A stretch of 64,000 nucleotides of DNA from Paenibacillus sp. LS1. GTDB lineage: Bacteria > Bacillota > Bacilli > Paenibacillales > Paenibacillaceae. Each line of letters begins with the position of its first letter. The first letter of the stretch is position 1. Positions 10,429 through 18,824 of this stretch are shown piece by piece. The notes under the pieces were generated by a model. It made no database searches and was not told where the DNA came from. It worked only from the letters and a program-made list of their open reading frames with translations. Location of the stretch: contig NZ_JAPDOE010000001.1 of NCBI RefSeq assembly GCF_026013365.1, positions 1,922,001-1,986,000 of the forward strand. Reading direction: 5' to 3'. Position numbers and translations under genes: made by a program.

Positions 10429-11412
10429 TCATAGGTCACTGGACGGTGTCACTAATTTCATGATCTCGGCAGCGACAATATCTGGCTGACTTTTGTGAAT
10501 ACTGTGTTTCGCATGTGGAACTGTAAGCTGTGTTCCGTGTCTTGACCATGAAGCAAAATCCGCTTGATCGGTCTGCCATGCCTCACTGTCCGCATCCGAA
10601 TCCTCCGAACCGGCTGTCAGGATGGTCAGGGGGAAGTCGAACTTCGTTTTGTTCTCAAGCACACACGCTGCATTCGTTCTGGAATTCCGAACCTCTTCCA
10701 TGACATTGTCATTGTACGCATGTCTTAACGTGGATATCGTGACGGCCTTTTTCATCGGTTCCGTTACCAGTTTCGGGTCAATGACCAGAGATGCCATCAT
10801 ACGATCCGATTGCAGCAACGTTCGTGCGATGCCTGTTTTCACGAGAAAACGGGACCAATCCATCATCCATTCCGGTGTATCCATCTCCGTACGGCTGTAA
10901 TACTCCGGGCTTCCGCCATCGATCATGACCATACCAGCAACCTCATCAGGATACCTTTGCGCGAACCTTAGTGTCTCCAGCGCACCCAGGGAGTGACCTA
11001 CCATGATGTAAGGTGGACGTTGACCGGATGTTCGCAGCAATTGGTGGATCTCTTCCGAGATGGTGTCGACATCACGAGGTTCATCCGTATAATCGCTGTA
11101 TCCATACCCGAACCGATCATATACCGCAATTTTCACCTGTGATTTCAACTTGTCATATAGCGGGCTGAAATCCACATAAGGATTGGGCGTACCCCAGTCT
11201 GAGGCAAATACCACCGTGACCTCTCCTTTGCCAGCAGTGTAGAGATGCATGTTGCGACCACTCACTTCATAATACTTGCCTGGCGGGGGATAGGACTTCA
11301 TATCCTGCGTGGATTGATACGCTTCATACGCTGTACCTGCCAGCAGCAAAAGCCCTGTGGCGAGCATGATGCCTCCCAGCACTTTTAACCCTCTCCGTAA
11401 CCCCTTCTTCAT
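10429..11412 (-). CDS. Membrane-anchored alpha/beta hydrolase
   Basis: A 327-residue protein with an N-terminal hydrophobic anchor (about residues 10-30) followed by an alpha/beta-hydrolase fold facing outward. The nucleophile elbow GHSLGA (near residue 135) supplies the Ser, HAKHSIH near the C-terminus supplies the His, and an Asp in between (TAGSEDSDADSE region) completes a triad. FASDWGTPNPYVDF near residue 70 is the probable oxyanion region. The substrate is unknown; esterase, lipase-like or epoxide-hydrolase-like activities are all possible. It heads a cluster with a small membrane peptide and a lipoprotein. Confidence 0.85.
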   Translation of the reverse strand: MKKGLRRGLKVLGGIMLATGLLLLAGTAYEAYQSTQDMKSYPPPGKYYEVSGRNMHLYTAGKGEVTVVFASDWGTPNPYVDFSPLYDKLKSQVKIAVYDRFGYGYSDYTDEPRDVDTISEEIHQLLRTSGQRPPYIMVGHSLGALETLRFAQRYPDEVAGMVMIDGGSPEYYSRTEMDTPEWMMDWSRFLVKTGIARTLLQSDRMMASLVIDPKLVTEPMKKAVTISTLRHAYNDNVMEEVRNSRTNAACVLENKTKFDFPLTILTAGSEDSDADSEAWQTDQADFASWSRHGTQLTVPHAKHSIHKSQPDIVAAEIMKLVTPSSDL

Positions 11413-11549
11413 CTTCTCTACCCCTTATCCCAAAGGTTCATCTGTATATGTATGCTTCAATCGTACCCAAGAAATAGCCCAATTGAAACAATCCGGAGTC
11501 CAGTCCTTTCCCCAACCAAAGTCCAGTCTCCCTCCCCTACCTGTGACGC

Positions 11550-11588
11550 AAAAAAACTGCAAATCTCCGATTAAGGAAACTTGCAGTT
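11550..11588 (-). terminator. Terminator of exonuclease III gene
   Basis: AACTGCAA (11555-11562) pairs with TTGCAGTT (11581-11588). Read on the minus strand, the stem runs into seven T residues. It begins 12 bases after the stop codon of the exonuclease gene. Confidence 0.88.
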
Positions 11589-11599
11589 CATCTATGCCT

Positions 11600-12355
11600 T
11601 TACAGCTCCAATGTAAGACCCACCGTACAATGATCACTGCCCATTACATGGCAGTCAATATGTGCATCCGCTACCTTCGGTGCCAATTGATTGGATACGA
11701 GAAAATAATCAATGCGCCAGCCCACGTTCCGCTCTCTAACCTTCGGCATATAAGACCACCAGCTATACACATCCGTACGATCCGGATACAGATGGCGGAA
11801 GCTGTCTACATAACCAGAAGCAAGCAAATCAGTCATCTTGCCACGCTCTTCAAGCGTAAATCCCGAGTTGCCCAGATTGGGCTTCGGATTCTTCAGATCA
11901 ATCTCCTGATGAGCCACATTCAGGTCACCACAGACGATAACCGGCTTGGTCTGCTCCAGTTGCAGGATATATCCCCGGAATCGGTCCTCCCATTCCAGAC
12001 GGTAAGGCAGACGGGTCAGATCCCGCTTCGCGTTAGGTGTATAGACGTTCACCAGATAAAAATCATCATACTCCAGTGTGATCATCCGGCCTTCCGGTTC
12101 GCTGTCCTCCTCCATCCCGTAACGAACGGATATAGGCTTGATGCGGCTAAATACAGCCGTGCCGGAATATCCTTTTTTGATCGCATAATTCCAATATTGA
12201 TAAACATCTTCCCCCAGGTCCATCTCAATCTGACCGGCTTGCAATTTGGTCTCCTGAAGGCAGAAAATGTCCGCTTGACTCTCCTGATAATAATCCATGA
12301 ATCCTTTGGTCACACATGCCCTTAAGCCATTCACATTCCAGGACACCAGCTTCAT
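11600..12355 (-). CDS. exoA: Exodeoxyribonuclease III (AP endonuclease)
   Basis: A 251-residue cytoplasmic base-excision-repair enzyme of the ExoA/Xth family that cuts DNA at abasic sites and removes 3' blocks. The start MKLVSWNVNGLRACV, the metal-binding Glu in FCLQETKLQ, VCGDLNVAHQEIDLKNPK, WRIDYFLVS and the C-terminal GSDHCTVGLTLEL are the canonical motifs in order. The length is normal. Transcribed alone, with its own terminator. Confidence 0.96.
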   Translation of the reverse strand: MKLVSWNVNGLRACVTKGFMDYYQESQADIFCLQETKLQAGQIEMDLGEDVYQYWNYAIKKGYSGTAVFSRIKPISVRYGMEEDSEPEGRMITLEYDDFYLVNVYTPNAKRDLTRLPYRLEWEDRFRGYILQLEQTKPVIVCGDLNVAHQEIDLKNPKPNLGNSGFTLEERGKMTDLLASGYVDSFRHLYPDRTDVYSWWSYMPKVRERNVGWRIDYFLVSNQLAPKVADAHIDCHVMGSDHCTVGLTLEL

Positions 12356-12869
12356 ATCCTCATCTCCTCACATCTCTCCAATATAGCATGGGCGAATTCG
12401 GAAGGACAAGGCTGCTGCTGAAACCCAAGCTTGTACAATTGCATATCCATGAATCCAAAATCCAGAACAACAAGCGCCAATCCAGTCATAACGCCTTATT
12501 CAGCGCAAACCGCGCTCTGCCCACGAGCAGTAACGAATCTGAGGCGTCTTATTCGAGGATTTGAAGCACCTGCAGGAATCTAAGGAATCTGAGACACGCT
12601 ATATCGGAATTTATGGCCTTTTATAGCGGTTTGTCAGAGGATTTATGAAAATAACGTGTCTGATGTTCCTTACAATTTCAAAAAAGGAGCGGAAGACCAA
12701 ATAAGACGTCCTGTGTTCCTTAGAGAATCGTCTACTTATTCGCCAGGGTCAGCCTCAGCCTACTTGGAATTCCAGAGTCTTTAGATAAGACAACGATTAT
12801 CATATAGCTTGCTTGAGTGTGAAGACTCACCCTCGTGAGTACCCTGGGTTATTTTACTAAGCTTTAATG
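12356..12869. other. Gene-free region with repeat cluster
   Basis: These 514 bases between the exonuclease gene and the importer operon hold no convincing ORF. The main content is the four-unit nested repeat at 12531-12725. A small hairpin (ACTCAC 12825-12830, GTGAGT 12835-12840) lies 30 bases beyond the importer operon's last stop and may be a weak terminator. Confidence 0.7.
12531..12725. repeat. Nested inverted set of four related 25-30 bp repeats
   Basis: Two forward units, TAACGAATCTGAGGCGTCTT (12531-12550) and TAAGGAATCTGAGACACGCT (12581-12600), are followed by two inverted units. Read on the minus strand, the inverted units are TAAGGAACATCAGACACGTT (12672 down to 12653) and TAAGGAACACAGGACGTCTT (12722 down to 12703). 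The outer pair share ACGTCTTATT/GCGTCTTATT and the inner pair share GACACG(C/T)TAT, so the set is a nested palindrome. An additional hairpin CGCTAT/ATAGCG (about 12598-12628) lies in the middle. Confidence 0.65.
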
Positions 12870-13730
12870 TTATTTGAGGCCTGTTGTAGCGATGCCACGA
12901 ATGATCTGCTTCTGGAAGCACAGAAAGAGAATGATCAATGGCAGAACTGAAAGTGTAGCTCCAGTCATAATCTGCACCCAGTTGCTGCTATCCTTCGCCT
13001 CGCTGGAGAAGAAAGCCATCCCAACCGGAATCGTAAACATCTCCTCACTCTGCGTAATAATGAGCGGCCAGATGAATGAATTCCAACTGCCCAGGAATGT
13101 CAGAATGCAGAGGGTGGCAAACGCTGGCCTTACCAGTGGAACAGCGATCCGAAAGAAAATACCCCATTCTCCCATACCATCAATGCGAGCTGCGTCCATT
13201 AATTCCGAAGGAAGGGATTCCATGAATTGCTTCATTAGAAAAATGCCGAACCCGGATATTAAACCTGGGAACAGAATACCCCAGTATGTGTCCATACCGT
13301 TGAAACTGCTGGATACAAGATACCATGGAATAATCAGCATTTCAGTCGGCACCATTAATGTACTCAGAATGAGTACAAAGATAACCTGTTTCCCCCAGAA
13401 CGTAAATTTAGCCAGTATATATCCCGTAATGGAATCAAATACGCAGACGCTCACAGTGGCAATGACGGCCACATATAGGCTGTTCAACATCCAGCGAGGA
13501 AATGGGGTTCCCTGAAAAATAGCAGCATAATTGTCCCATGTGACCTTGGAAGGGATGAGGCTCAGAGAGTAGATTTCATCCAGCGTCTTGAACGACGTCG
13601 ATATCATCCATAGAAACGGAAACACCATCAACCCAAGTCCAAGCGTAAGTAAACCATAACTGATCAGTGACCCGGAACGTTTCCAGCGGAGTGTCGTTCG
13701 GGTATCAGCCAATGCGGCAGATCTGCTCAT
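12870..13730 (-). CDS. CUT1 sugar ABC transporter permease, MalG type
   Basis: A 286-residue membrane protein starting at ATG 13730 (MSRSAALADTRTT); AGGAGGG lies 11 bases upstream, too close to the alternative GTG at 13742. Six membrane segments are seen, with the EAA loop as MDAARIDGMGEWGIFFRIAVPLVRP, the cytoplasmic contact to an ATPase. The N-terminal LMVFPFLWMISTSFK is typical of MalG-like subunits. It is the last gene of the operon. No ATPase is encoded nearby, which fits a shared MsmX-type ATPase elsewhere. Confidence 0.9.
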   Translation of the reverse strand: MSRSAALADTRTTLRWKRSGSLISYGLLTLGLGLMVFPFLWMISTSFKTLDEIYSLSLIPSKVTWDNYAAIFQGTPFPRWMLNSLYVAVIATVSVCVFDSITGYILAKFTFWGKQVIFVLILSTLMVPTEMLIIPWYLVSSSFNGMDTYWGILFPGLISGFGIFLMKQFMESLPSELMDAARIDGMGEWGIFFRIAVPLVRPAFATLCILTFLGSWNSFIWPLIITQSEEMFTIPVGMAFFSSEAKDSSNWVQIMTGATLSVLPLIILFLCFQKQIIRGIATTGLK

Positions 13731-13754
13731 GCTTGTAAGCACCCTCCTTTCCTT

Positions 13755-14699
13755 TTACTCCTGTTGAAAACGACTGCCCAGCACTTTGAGCTGAACCAGA
13801 GTCAGCATGAGTATGATGACAAACAGAATAACGGTCGCTGCCGAGGCCAGGCCCATATCAAAACTTTTGAAAGCCAAATTGTATATATGAAGCACGACAG
13901 ATATGGTGGAGTCCAGAGGTCCGCCGCCAGTCATATTCAGCACCTGAGTGAAGGACTGCAGAAACCCGATGCTTGCCATGACGACAGATAGAAGCATGAC
14001 CGGGTTCAACAGAGGGATCGTAATATGCACAAAGCGCTGCCAACCCGTGGCTCCGTCTATCGCAGCTGCTTCATAATACAATTTGGGGATGTTTTGCAGG
14101 CCCGCCAGGAAAATGAGCATCTGAAATCCGATATTTTGCCATACCATCACCGCAATAATCCAGAAGATGGCCTGTGAGGGGGAATAGAGGAATGACTGCG
14201 GTCCAAGACCCAACTCTATAAATAGGGCATTTACAATTCCGTTCTTCATCAGCAGCCACCGGAATATCCAGCTTACCGCTACTACACTGGTTACATACGG
14301 GATAAAGTAGGCTGTCCTGAACAATCCGCGCAGCTTCACCACTTGCTGGAGTAGAAGAGCCACGATTAATCCGGCAATCAACTGTGCGGGCACACCAACA
14401 ATGACGTAGATCCCTGTGTTCACCAGCGACTTGAGAAATAGAGGGTCACTTAGCAATGTCGCATAATTATCAAAGCCCACAAAGGGTTTTTCCGGTGACA
14501 GCATGCCCCATTCGCGAAAGCTCACGTTAAAGGAATACAGAATGGGCAAGATGCGGATGACTACAAAATAAATCAGCGGAATTAACAAACCGCCATAAAT
14601 GAATAACCGCTGTTTATGTCTGTAATTGAGTCTTCCTATTCCCGATCCGAACCATAAACGCCGTTTCGGCCGCGAAGGGATCACCCCGGTAGTCCTCAT
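13755..14699 (-). CDS. CUT1 sugar ABC transporter permease, MalF type
   Basis: A 314-residue membrane protein with six main membrane segments and the EAA loop YYEAAAIDGATGWQRFVHITIPLLNP. The N-terminal YGGLLIPLIYFVVIRILPILYSFNVSFREW segment is typical of MalF/UgpA-like subunits. GGAGG lies 10 bases before the ATG. It starts 27 bases after the binding-protein gene and is followed 24 bases later by the MalG-type subunit. The two should form the membrane channel of one importer. Confidence 0.9.
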   Translation of the reverse strand: MRTTGVIPSRPKRRLWFGSGIGRLNYRHKQRLFIYGGLLIPLIYFVVIRILPILYSFNVSFREWGMLSPEKPFVGFDNYATLLSDPLFLKSLVNTGIYVIVGVPAQLIAGLIVALLLQQVVKLRGLFRTAYFIPYVTSVVAVSWIFRWLLMKNGIVNALFIELGLGPQSFLYSPSQAIFWIIAVMVWQNIGFQMLIFLAGLQNIPKLYYEAAAIDGATGWQRFVHITIPLLNPVMLLSVVMASIGFLQSFTQVLNMTGGGPLDSTISVVLHIYNLAFKSFDMGLASAATVILFVIILMLTLVQLKVLGSRFQQE

Positions 14700-14726
14700 A
14701 GCTGCGCAGCCTCCTTGAATGAGAGC

Positions 14727-16073
14727 TTATTTTTTCTTATCCTGTTTCGCCCAGTAGTCGTCATAGAGCTTCTGGGTTTTGGCGACCAGATCGTTAAATG
14801 CCTGTTCTTCCGGTACCTGATTAAGCAGCACCTCGTCCACAGCATTAACAAACAACGTACGCTCCTGCGTTTCATCAATGAAAAAATGAGCGTTGGCATC
14901 GTTTAGTTGGGAGATAAACGGGCCAAGCAGCGGGTCATTCACATACTTATCCTGAAGAGCCACTTCTTTCTGAGCAGGCAGTTCGCCTACCTTCTCCACC
15001 CACTGTTCCTGAACACCTTTGCTGATCAAAAATTGTAGAAACGCCGTGGCTGCTTCCAGCTTCTCCCCGGTAACGTTGGCAGGGATCGCATTCGCCCAGA
15101 ATGAGGCCTGTGTGGACTTGCCTTTATAACCCGGCAGCGGTGCGACAGCAAAATTCAAATCAGGAGCGTCTTTTTTGATGGAACCCAATCGATAGGAACC
15201 ATCCACGTTAATTGCGGCATGGCCCGTTTTGAACGCATTGGCATCATCGGTGTAAAAGCCGTTAATACCCACCTTATGCACGGTTGCAAAATCAACCAAA
15301 TACTTGAATGCTTCAAGCCCTGCGGGTGTATCATTCCACAGGATTTTTCGACGATCCTCGGTTGTATCCTTACCTCCCGCCTGATATAACAATCCGTCTC
15401 GGAACCAGTGATGCAGCTGCGAACCCGGTTCCCAGGCAAACCCCTCGATCACCAGTTGTCCATTTTTATCCGTCTCCGTCAGAGCCTTGGCATCAGCGAC
15501 AAGCTCTTCCCAAGTCGTAGGCGGTTTGTCGGGATCAAGTCCAGCCTTGGTGAACAGGTCCTTATTATAAAATAACCCCAGCGTTCGCACGCCCGTAGGC
15601 AGAGCATAATAACTTCCATTTAATTTGGCTGTATCTACAAAAGGGAAAAATGCCTCGGCGATGCCCGGAAAGCTGCTTTCCGGCAACGGCTGTAAATAAC
15701 CGGACTGCACATATTTGGGCAACCAGCCGTAATACAGATTAATGACATCCGGTCCTTTTCCAGCGGGAACAAGTGTGGCCACCTTTTGATTGTATTGGTC
15801 GTATGGGAAATTGGTTTGTTTGACTTTGATGTTGGGATGTTCGGTCTCGAATTCCTGGATTAAGGTATTGATCAGTTCAACCTTGGCCGGAAATTCGTAC
15901 TGCCAGTACTCAATGGTGATCGGCTCCGCCTGGTCACCTGAAGCTGTAACAGCTGCTGAACCGGACTCTTCGGACGGCTTGGCTGAACAAGCTATAATAC
16001 TCAATATGAGTATGCCTGCAATCAGAAATCGCAGGGTCTTGCTTATTCTGAATGAAAGATAATCAGATTCCAT
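14727..16073 (-). CDS. Sugar ABC transporter substrate-binding lipoprotein
   Basis: About 448 residues from ATG 16073 (a longer frame starts at 16106, but GGAGAG fits the internal ATG better). The signal peptide ends in the lipobox LSIIAC. The mature protein resembles CUT1 solute-binding proteins: WQYEFPAKVELINTLIQEFE at the N-terminus, LYYGWLPKYVQSGYLQPL, LPTGVRTLGLFYNKDLFTKAG and VDGSYRLGSI. It should capture the substrate outside the membrane and deliver it to the two permeases downstream. The substrate is unknown; the adjoining lyase and amidohydrolase hint at a nitrogen-containing or acidic sugar conjugate. Confidence 0.88.
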   Translation of the reverse strand: MESDYLSFRISKTLRFLIAGILILSIIACSAKPSEESGSAAVTASGDQAEPITIEYWQYEFPAKVELINTLIQEFETEHPNIKVKQTNFPYDQYNQKVATLVPAGKGPDVINLYYGWLPKYVQSGYLQPLPESSFPGIAEAFFPFVDTAKLNGSYYALPTGVRTLGLFYNKDLFTKAGLDPDKPPTTWEELVADAKALTETDKNGQLVIEGFAWEPGSQLHHWFRDGLLYQAGGKDTTEDRRKILWNDTPAGLEAFKYLVDFATVHKVGINGFYTDDANAFKTGHAAINVDGSYRLGSIKKDAPDLNFAVAPLPGYKGKSTQASFWANAIPANVTGEKLEAATAFLQFLISKGVQEQWVEKVGELPAQKEVALQDKYVNDPLLGPFISQLNDANAHFFIDETQERTLFVNAVDEVLLNQVPEEQAFNDLVAKTQKLYDDYWAKQDKKK

Positions 16074-16135
16074 CAAGTGAAGCCACTCTCCCCTCTTTTG
16101 CACCAAAATGTTATAACGCTCTCTATTGCCTAAAA

Positions 16136-17080
16136 TTATGCGTTGGTGGAACCGACTTCTGTGCCAACAGGTAGCTTCAACAAACGTCTGGCATTATTTC
16201 CGAAAATGAGTTCGATGTCCGCTTCAGGGAAGCGAAGTTCACGGCATACCCTGACCTGATCCTGCAAATAACGATAGGGATAACCACGCGGAAATCCATT
16301 CGCATCCGTTCCAAAAATAATCCTCTCTGGTCCGAGCAGTTCGTAAGTTTTGCGAAACAATGTCTCCAGATTCAGTTCGTATGGCATCCAGCGTACCCAC
16401 TGGTTGGAACCCGATGTATCAATGTAGACGTTAGGGCAACTCCAGCTAAGATGAAGTAATTCTTGGAAATAACCTGCGCCAAAATGAGGGATGATAAATG
16501 GAATATCCGGATAAGCACGGGCCGTGTTGAAGATGGCAAGGGGATTGATGTTGGGGTGATGAACGATGCCTCCGGCATGACCAAGCATGCCAAAATGAAT
16601 CAAGACAGGCAGGCGCCGCTCTGCAAGGAACTCCCATACCGGATCAAGGGAAGGCGTGTCGAAGGGAATCTGGGTAAGCGGACCGAACAGTTTGTATCCC
16701 CGTAGCCCCAATTCGTCGACCGCACGCCGCAGTTCAAGGGCCGCATCTTCATCTTCAATCGGATGGCAGGCAAAGCCGGTAAATCTGTCCGGGTCTCTGG
16801 ATATTTGCTCTGAGAGCCTGTCGTTATCCAGGGCTGTCAGAAAGTTAAGCCCACCAATATGGTATTTGTCCAATTCGTCCGCCCACCGATCAATCAGGGG
16901 TCTCGACGCTTCCTCCGGATTTTCCTCACTCGTTGGAAAATCCCAGGTGAGTCGCATTCGCTCACTCCGTTCTCGCCCATAACGCGATACTAAATCATGT
17001 TTTTGATGAGGGGACAGCAGAAATTTATAAGGGAGATGGGCATGGATATCAAAAACTTGAAAATCAGGATTGGAGAACAT
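16136..17080 (-). CDS. Amidohydrolase-family (TIM-barrel) hydrolase
   Basis: A 314-residue cytoplasmic metal-dependent hydrolase or decarboxylase of the amidohydrolase_2 family. The N-terminal metal motif is FDIHAHLPY (HxH), followed by VLIHFGMLGHAGG, FIIPHFGAGYF and the C-terminal IFGTDANGFPRGYPY with the metal-binding Asp. It sits between the lyase gene (17-base gap) and the binding protein, in the same operon. Family members hydrolyse or decarboxylate carboxylated rings and lactones. The exact reaction cannot be deduced. Confidence 0.85.
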   Translation of the reverse strand: MFSNPDFQVFDIHAHLPYKFLLSPHQKHDLVSRYGRERSERMRLTWDFPTSEENPEEASRPLIDRWADELDKYHIGGLNFLTALDNDRLSEQISRDPDRFTGFACHPIEDEDAALELRRAVDELGLRGYKLFGPLTQIPFDTPSLDPVWEFLAERRLPVLIHFGMLGHAGGIVHHPNINPLAIFNTARAYPDIPFIIPHFGAGYFQELLHLSWSCPNVYIDTSGSNQWVRWMPYELNLETLFRKTYELLGPERIIFGTDANGFPRGYPYRYLQDQVRVCRELRFPEADIELIFGNNARRLLKLPVGTEVGSTNA

Positions 17081-17097
17081 GGTTTTGCTCCTTCCGC

Positions 17098-18606
17098 TTA
17101 GGTTCTGTCAGGCCGGCCGTTCAGAATTCCATTCAGATTCACATCGACGGAACGGAGCTTAGAAACGGTCTCTCGGTTCCATTTTTCTTTTGCATTCAGT
17201 CGAATTGCCTGATTTGCTAATACTCTTTTGACTTCATCCGGATTAGGCCCCCCCAGAACCTGTCGAACATATACAAAATGCTGTGGAGATAACGCGTCGC
17301 GTAAATTTTCTCGAGTTAGAGCAAGCGGCTTATCCGAAAGATCCTGTACCGCCTGATTGACCATATCCCAGGTTAATCCCGATATATGCGTTCCTGATTC
17401 TGTCAATTGGGTAACCAGGTGGCTAACGATGGAATGAGCTTTACGAAACGACAATCCGTCTGTGCGTACCAGCGTATCTGCAAGTTCGGTCACTGTAGCA
17501 AAGCTATTTTCAGCCCGTTTCCGGAGCAGAGACTCATTGACCTTTAGTGTGTCGATGATTTCGGATAGCAGACGATACACCGATTCAAGCGTATTCAGAC
17601 TTTTCCATAGATAGGGTTGCATATCATCCTCAGTATCAACGATGTCCCCAAAAGGGGTGTTATGGATCATGTGAAGAACAGTCGACGTATCTCCCTTCGC
17701 ACTGGAGAGTAGTGAACGAGCATGCTCAAGAGATACCGGATTCCGTTTTTGCGGCATAATTGAACTAATCTGAACGTAGGGAGCTGCGACAACCAGTCCA
17801 CCATATTCCTGTGTACACCACAGCAACAGGTCCTGAACGAAACGCCCCAGATTAATGGCTGCCAGCTGTGCAGCAGATGCAGCTTCACCCGCATAATCCG
17901 CACCACTGACTGCATCATAGGCGTTCTCGATCACTTCATCAAAGCCTAACAGTTCGGCCGTTCGTTCCCTGGAGACCGGAAAACCGGATGTGGTGAGAGC
18001 TGCTGCACCAAGACTGCTGCGATTGCAGCCAACATAGGCAGCTTTCAAGCGCTCGAGATCTCTTTCTAATGAATCGTTTACGGCACAGATGTAATGAGCA
18101 AGTGTAGTAGGATGGGCTTGTTGTGTGTGGGTATGTGCGATCATGAGGGTGTGAATATGTCGTAATGCAAATTTTCTCAGACTTCTGTGCAGCGCCAGAC
18201 CCGAGGTAATAGCTGTGCTCAGCTTTTCCCTCAGCACCATACGGTAGATGGCAATTCCCATATCGTTGCGGCTTCGCGCCAGATGCAAATTACCGGTAGA
18301 TTCTCCTCCGAGCTGCTCCAGCTCATTTTCGACTTGAAAGAACAGATCTTCTACCCGTGAGGAATATTCACTTGTGCGGAGCTTGTCCACATCAAGCCTT
18401 TGCAAAGCAGAAGCGATGTGAAACGCCTCCTTCTCCGGAATGATGTGTTGTTCACAGAGCATAATCAGATGTGCTTTGTTTACGGCCATCATGGGGTTCA
18501 GCAGATGCTGTCTGGCCTGGTTATAGGCGGGCTCAAGTACAATCTCGGCATAGGTTTGACTGGGAAAACCAGTCGCTTGTGTGCTATCGGTTGACGTTGG
18601 CTTCAC
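17098..18606 (-). CDS. Argininosuccinate lyase-like enzyme (fumarase/aspartase superfamily)
   Basis: A 502-residue lyase, longer than usual ArgH (about 460). The superfamily signature SSIMPQKRNPVSLEHAR is complete. GNLHLARSRND, AHTHTQQAHPTTLAHY and a C-terminal VLGGPNPDEVKRVL match the argininosuccinate lyase subfamily. The enzymes split a fumarate-type product off a substituted aspartate. Here it is the first gene of a catabolic operon with a sugar-type importer and an amidohydrolase and no other arg gene, so a biosynthetic role in arginine synthesis is unlikely. A related catabolic substrate, such as an N-substituted aspartate, is more likely. The family call is firm; the reaction is open. 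Confidence 0.85.
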   Translation of the reverse strand: MKPTSTDSTQATGFPSQTYAEIVLEPAYNQARQHLLNPMMAVNKAHLIMLCEQHIIPEKEAFHIASALQRLDVDKLRTSEYSSRVEDLFFQVENELEQLGGESTGNLHLARSRNDMGIAIYRMVLREKLSTAITSGLALHRSLRKFALRHIHTLMIAHTHTQQAHPTTLAHYICAVNDSLERDLERLKAAYVGCNRSSLGAAALTTSGFPVSRERTAELLGFDEVIENAYDAVSGADYAGEAASAAQLAAINLGRFVQDLLLWCTQEYGGLVVAAPYVQISSIMPQKRNPVSLEHARSLLSSAKGDTSTVLHMIHNTPFGDIVDTEDDMQPYLWKSLNTLESVYRLLSEIIDTLKVNESLLRKRAENSFATVTELADTLVRTDGLSFRKAHSIVSHLVTQLTESGTHISGLTWDMVNQAVQDLSDKPLALTRENLRDALSPQHFVYVRQVLGGPNPDEVKRVLANQAIRLNAKEKWNRETVSKLRSVDVNLNGILNGRPDRT

Positions 18607-18651
18607 TCTCCTTAACTATTCATTCGGATTCACGAAAATCAAATACCCACT

Positions 18652-18805
18652 AATCCTGTAGGAATGTTTAGTTCAAAACTCTACCACTATTTTGGATTAC
18701 ATACAACTTTATCCTTAATCAAAATTTTCTATTATCTTATCGCGTTTCTCTATATACTGTTCTATTGACTACCACGGAAATCAAGACTACATTATCCTGT
18801 AGAAT
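18652..18805. promoter_or_regulatory. Divergent promoter region with repeated TATCCTGTAG-type motif
   Basis: AATCCTGTAGGAAT (18652-18665) and TTATCCTGTAGAAT (18792-18805) are near-identical 14-mers in the 200-base region between the lyase operon and the divergent flavin oxidase. A TATACT -10-like hexamer lies near 18755. The two copies could be operator sites for a shared regulator; no regulator gene is adjacent. Confidence 0.35.
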
Positions 18806-18824
18806 AGTAGTCTCTGTATACATT

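Noticed and set aside
12531..12725. CRISPR array
   Set aside because: The repeats are imperfect, arranged in both orientations and separated by unequal gaps, and no cas gene is near.
17098..18606. Housekeeping arginine biosynthesis argH
   Set aside because: The protein is longer than usual, no argG or other arg gene is present, and the gene leads a catabolic importer operon.
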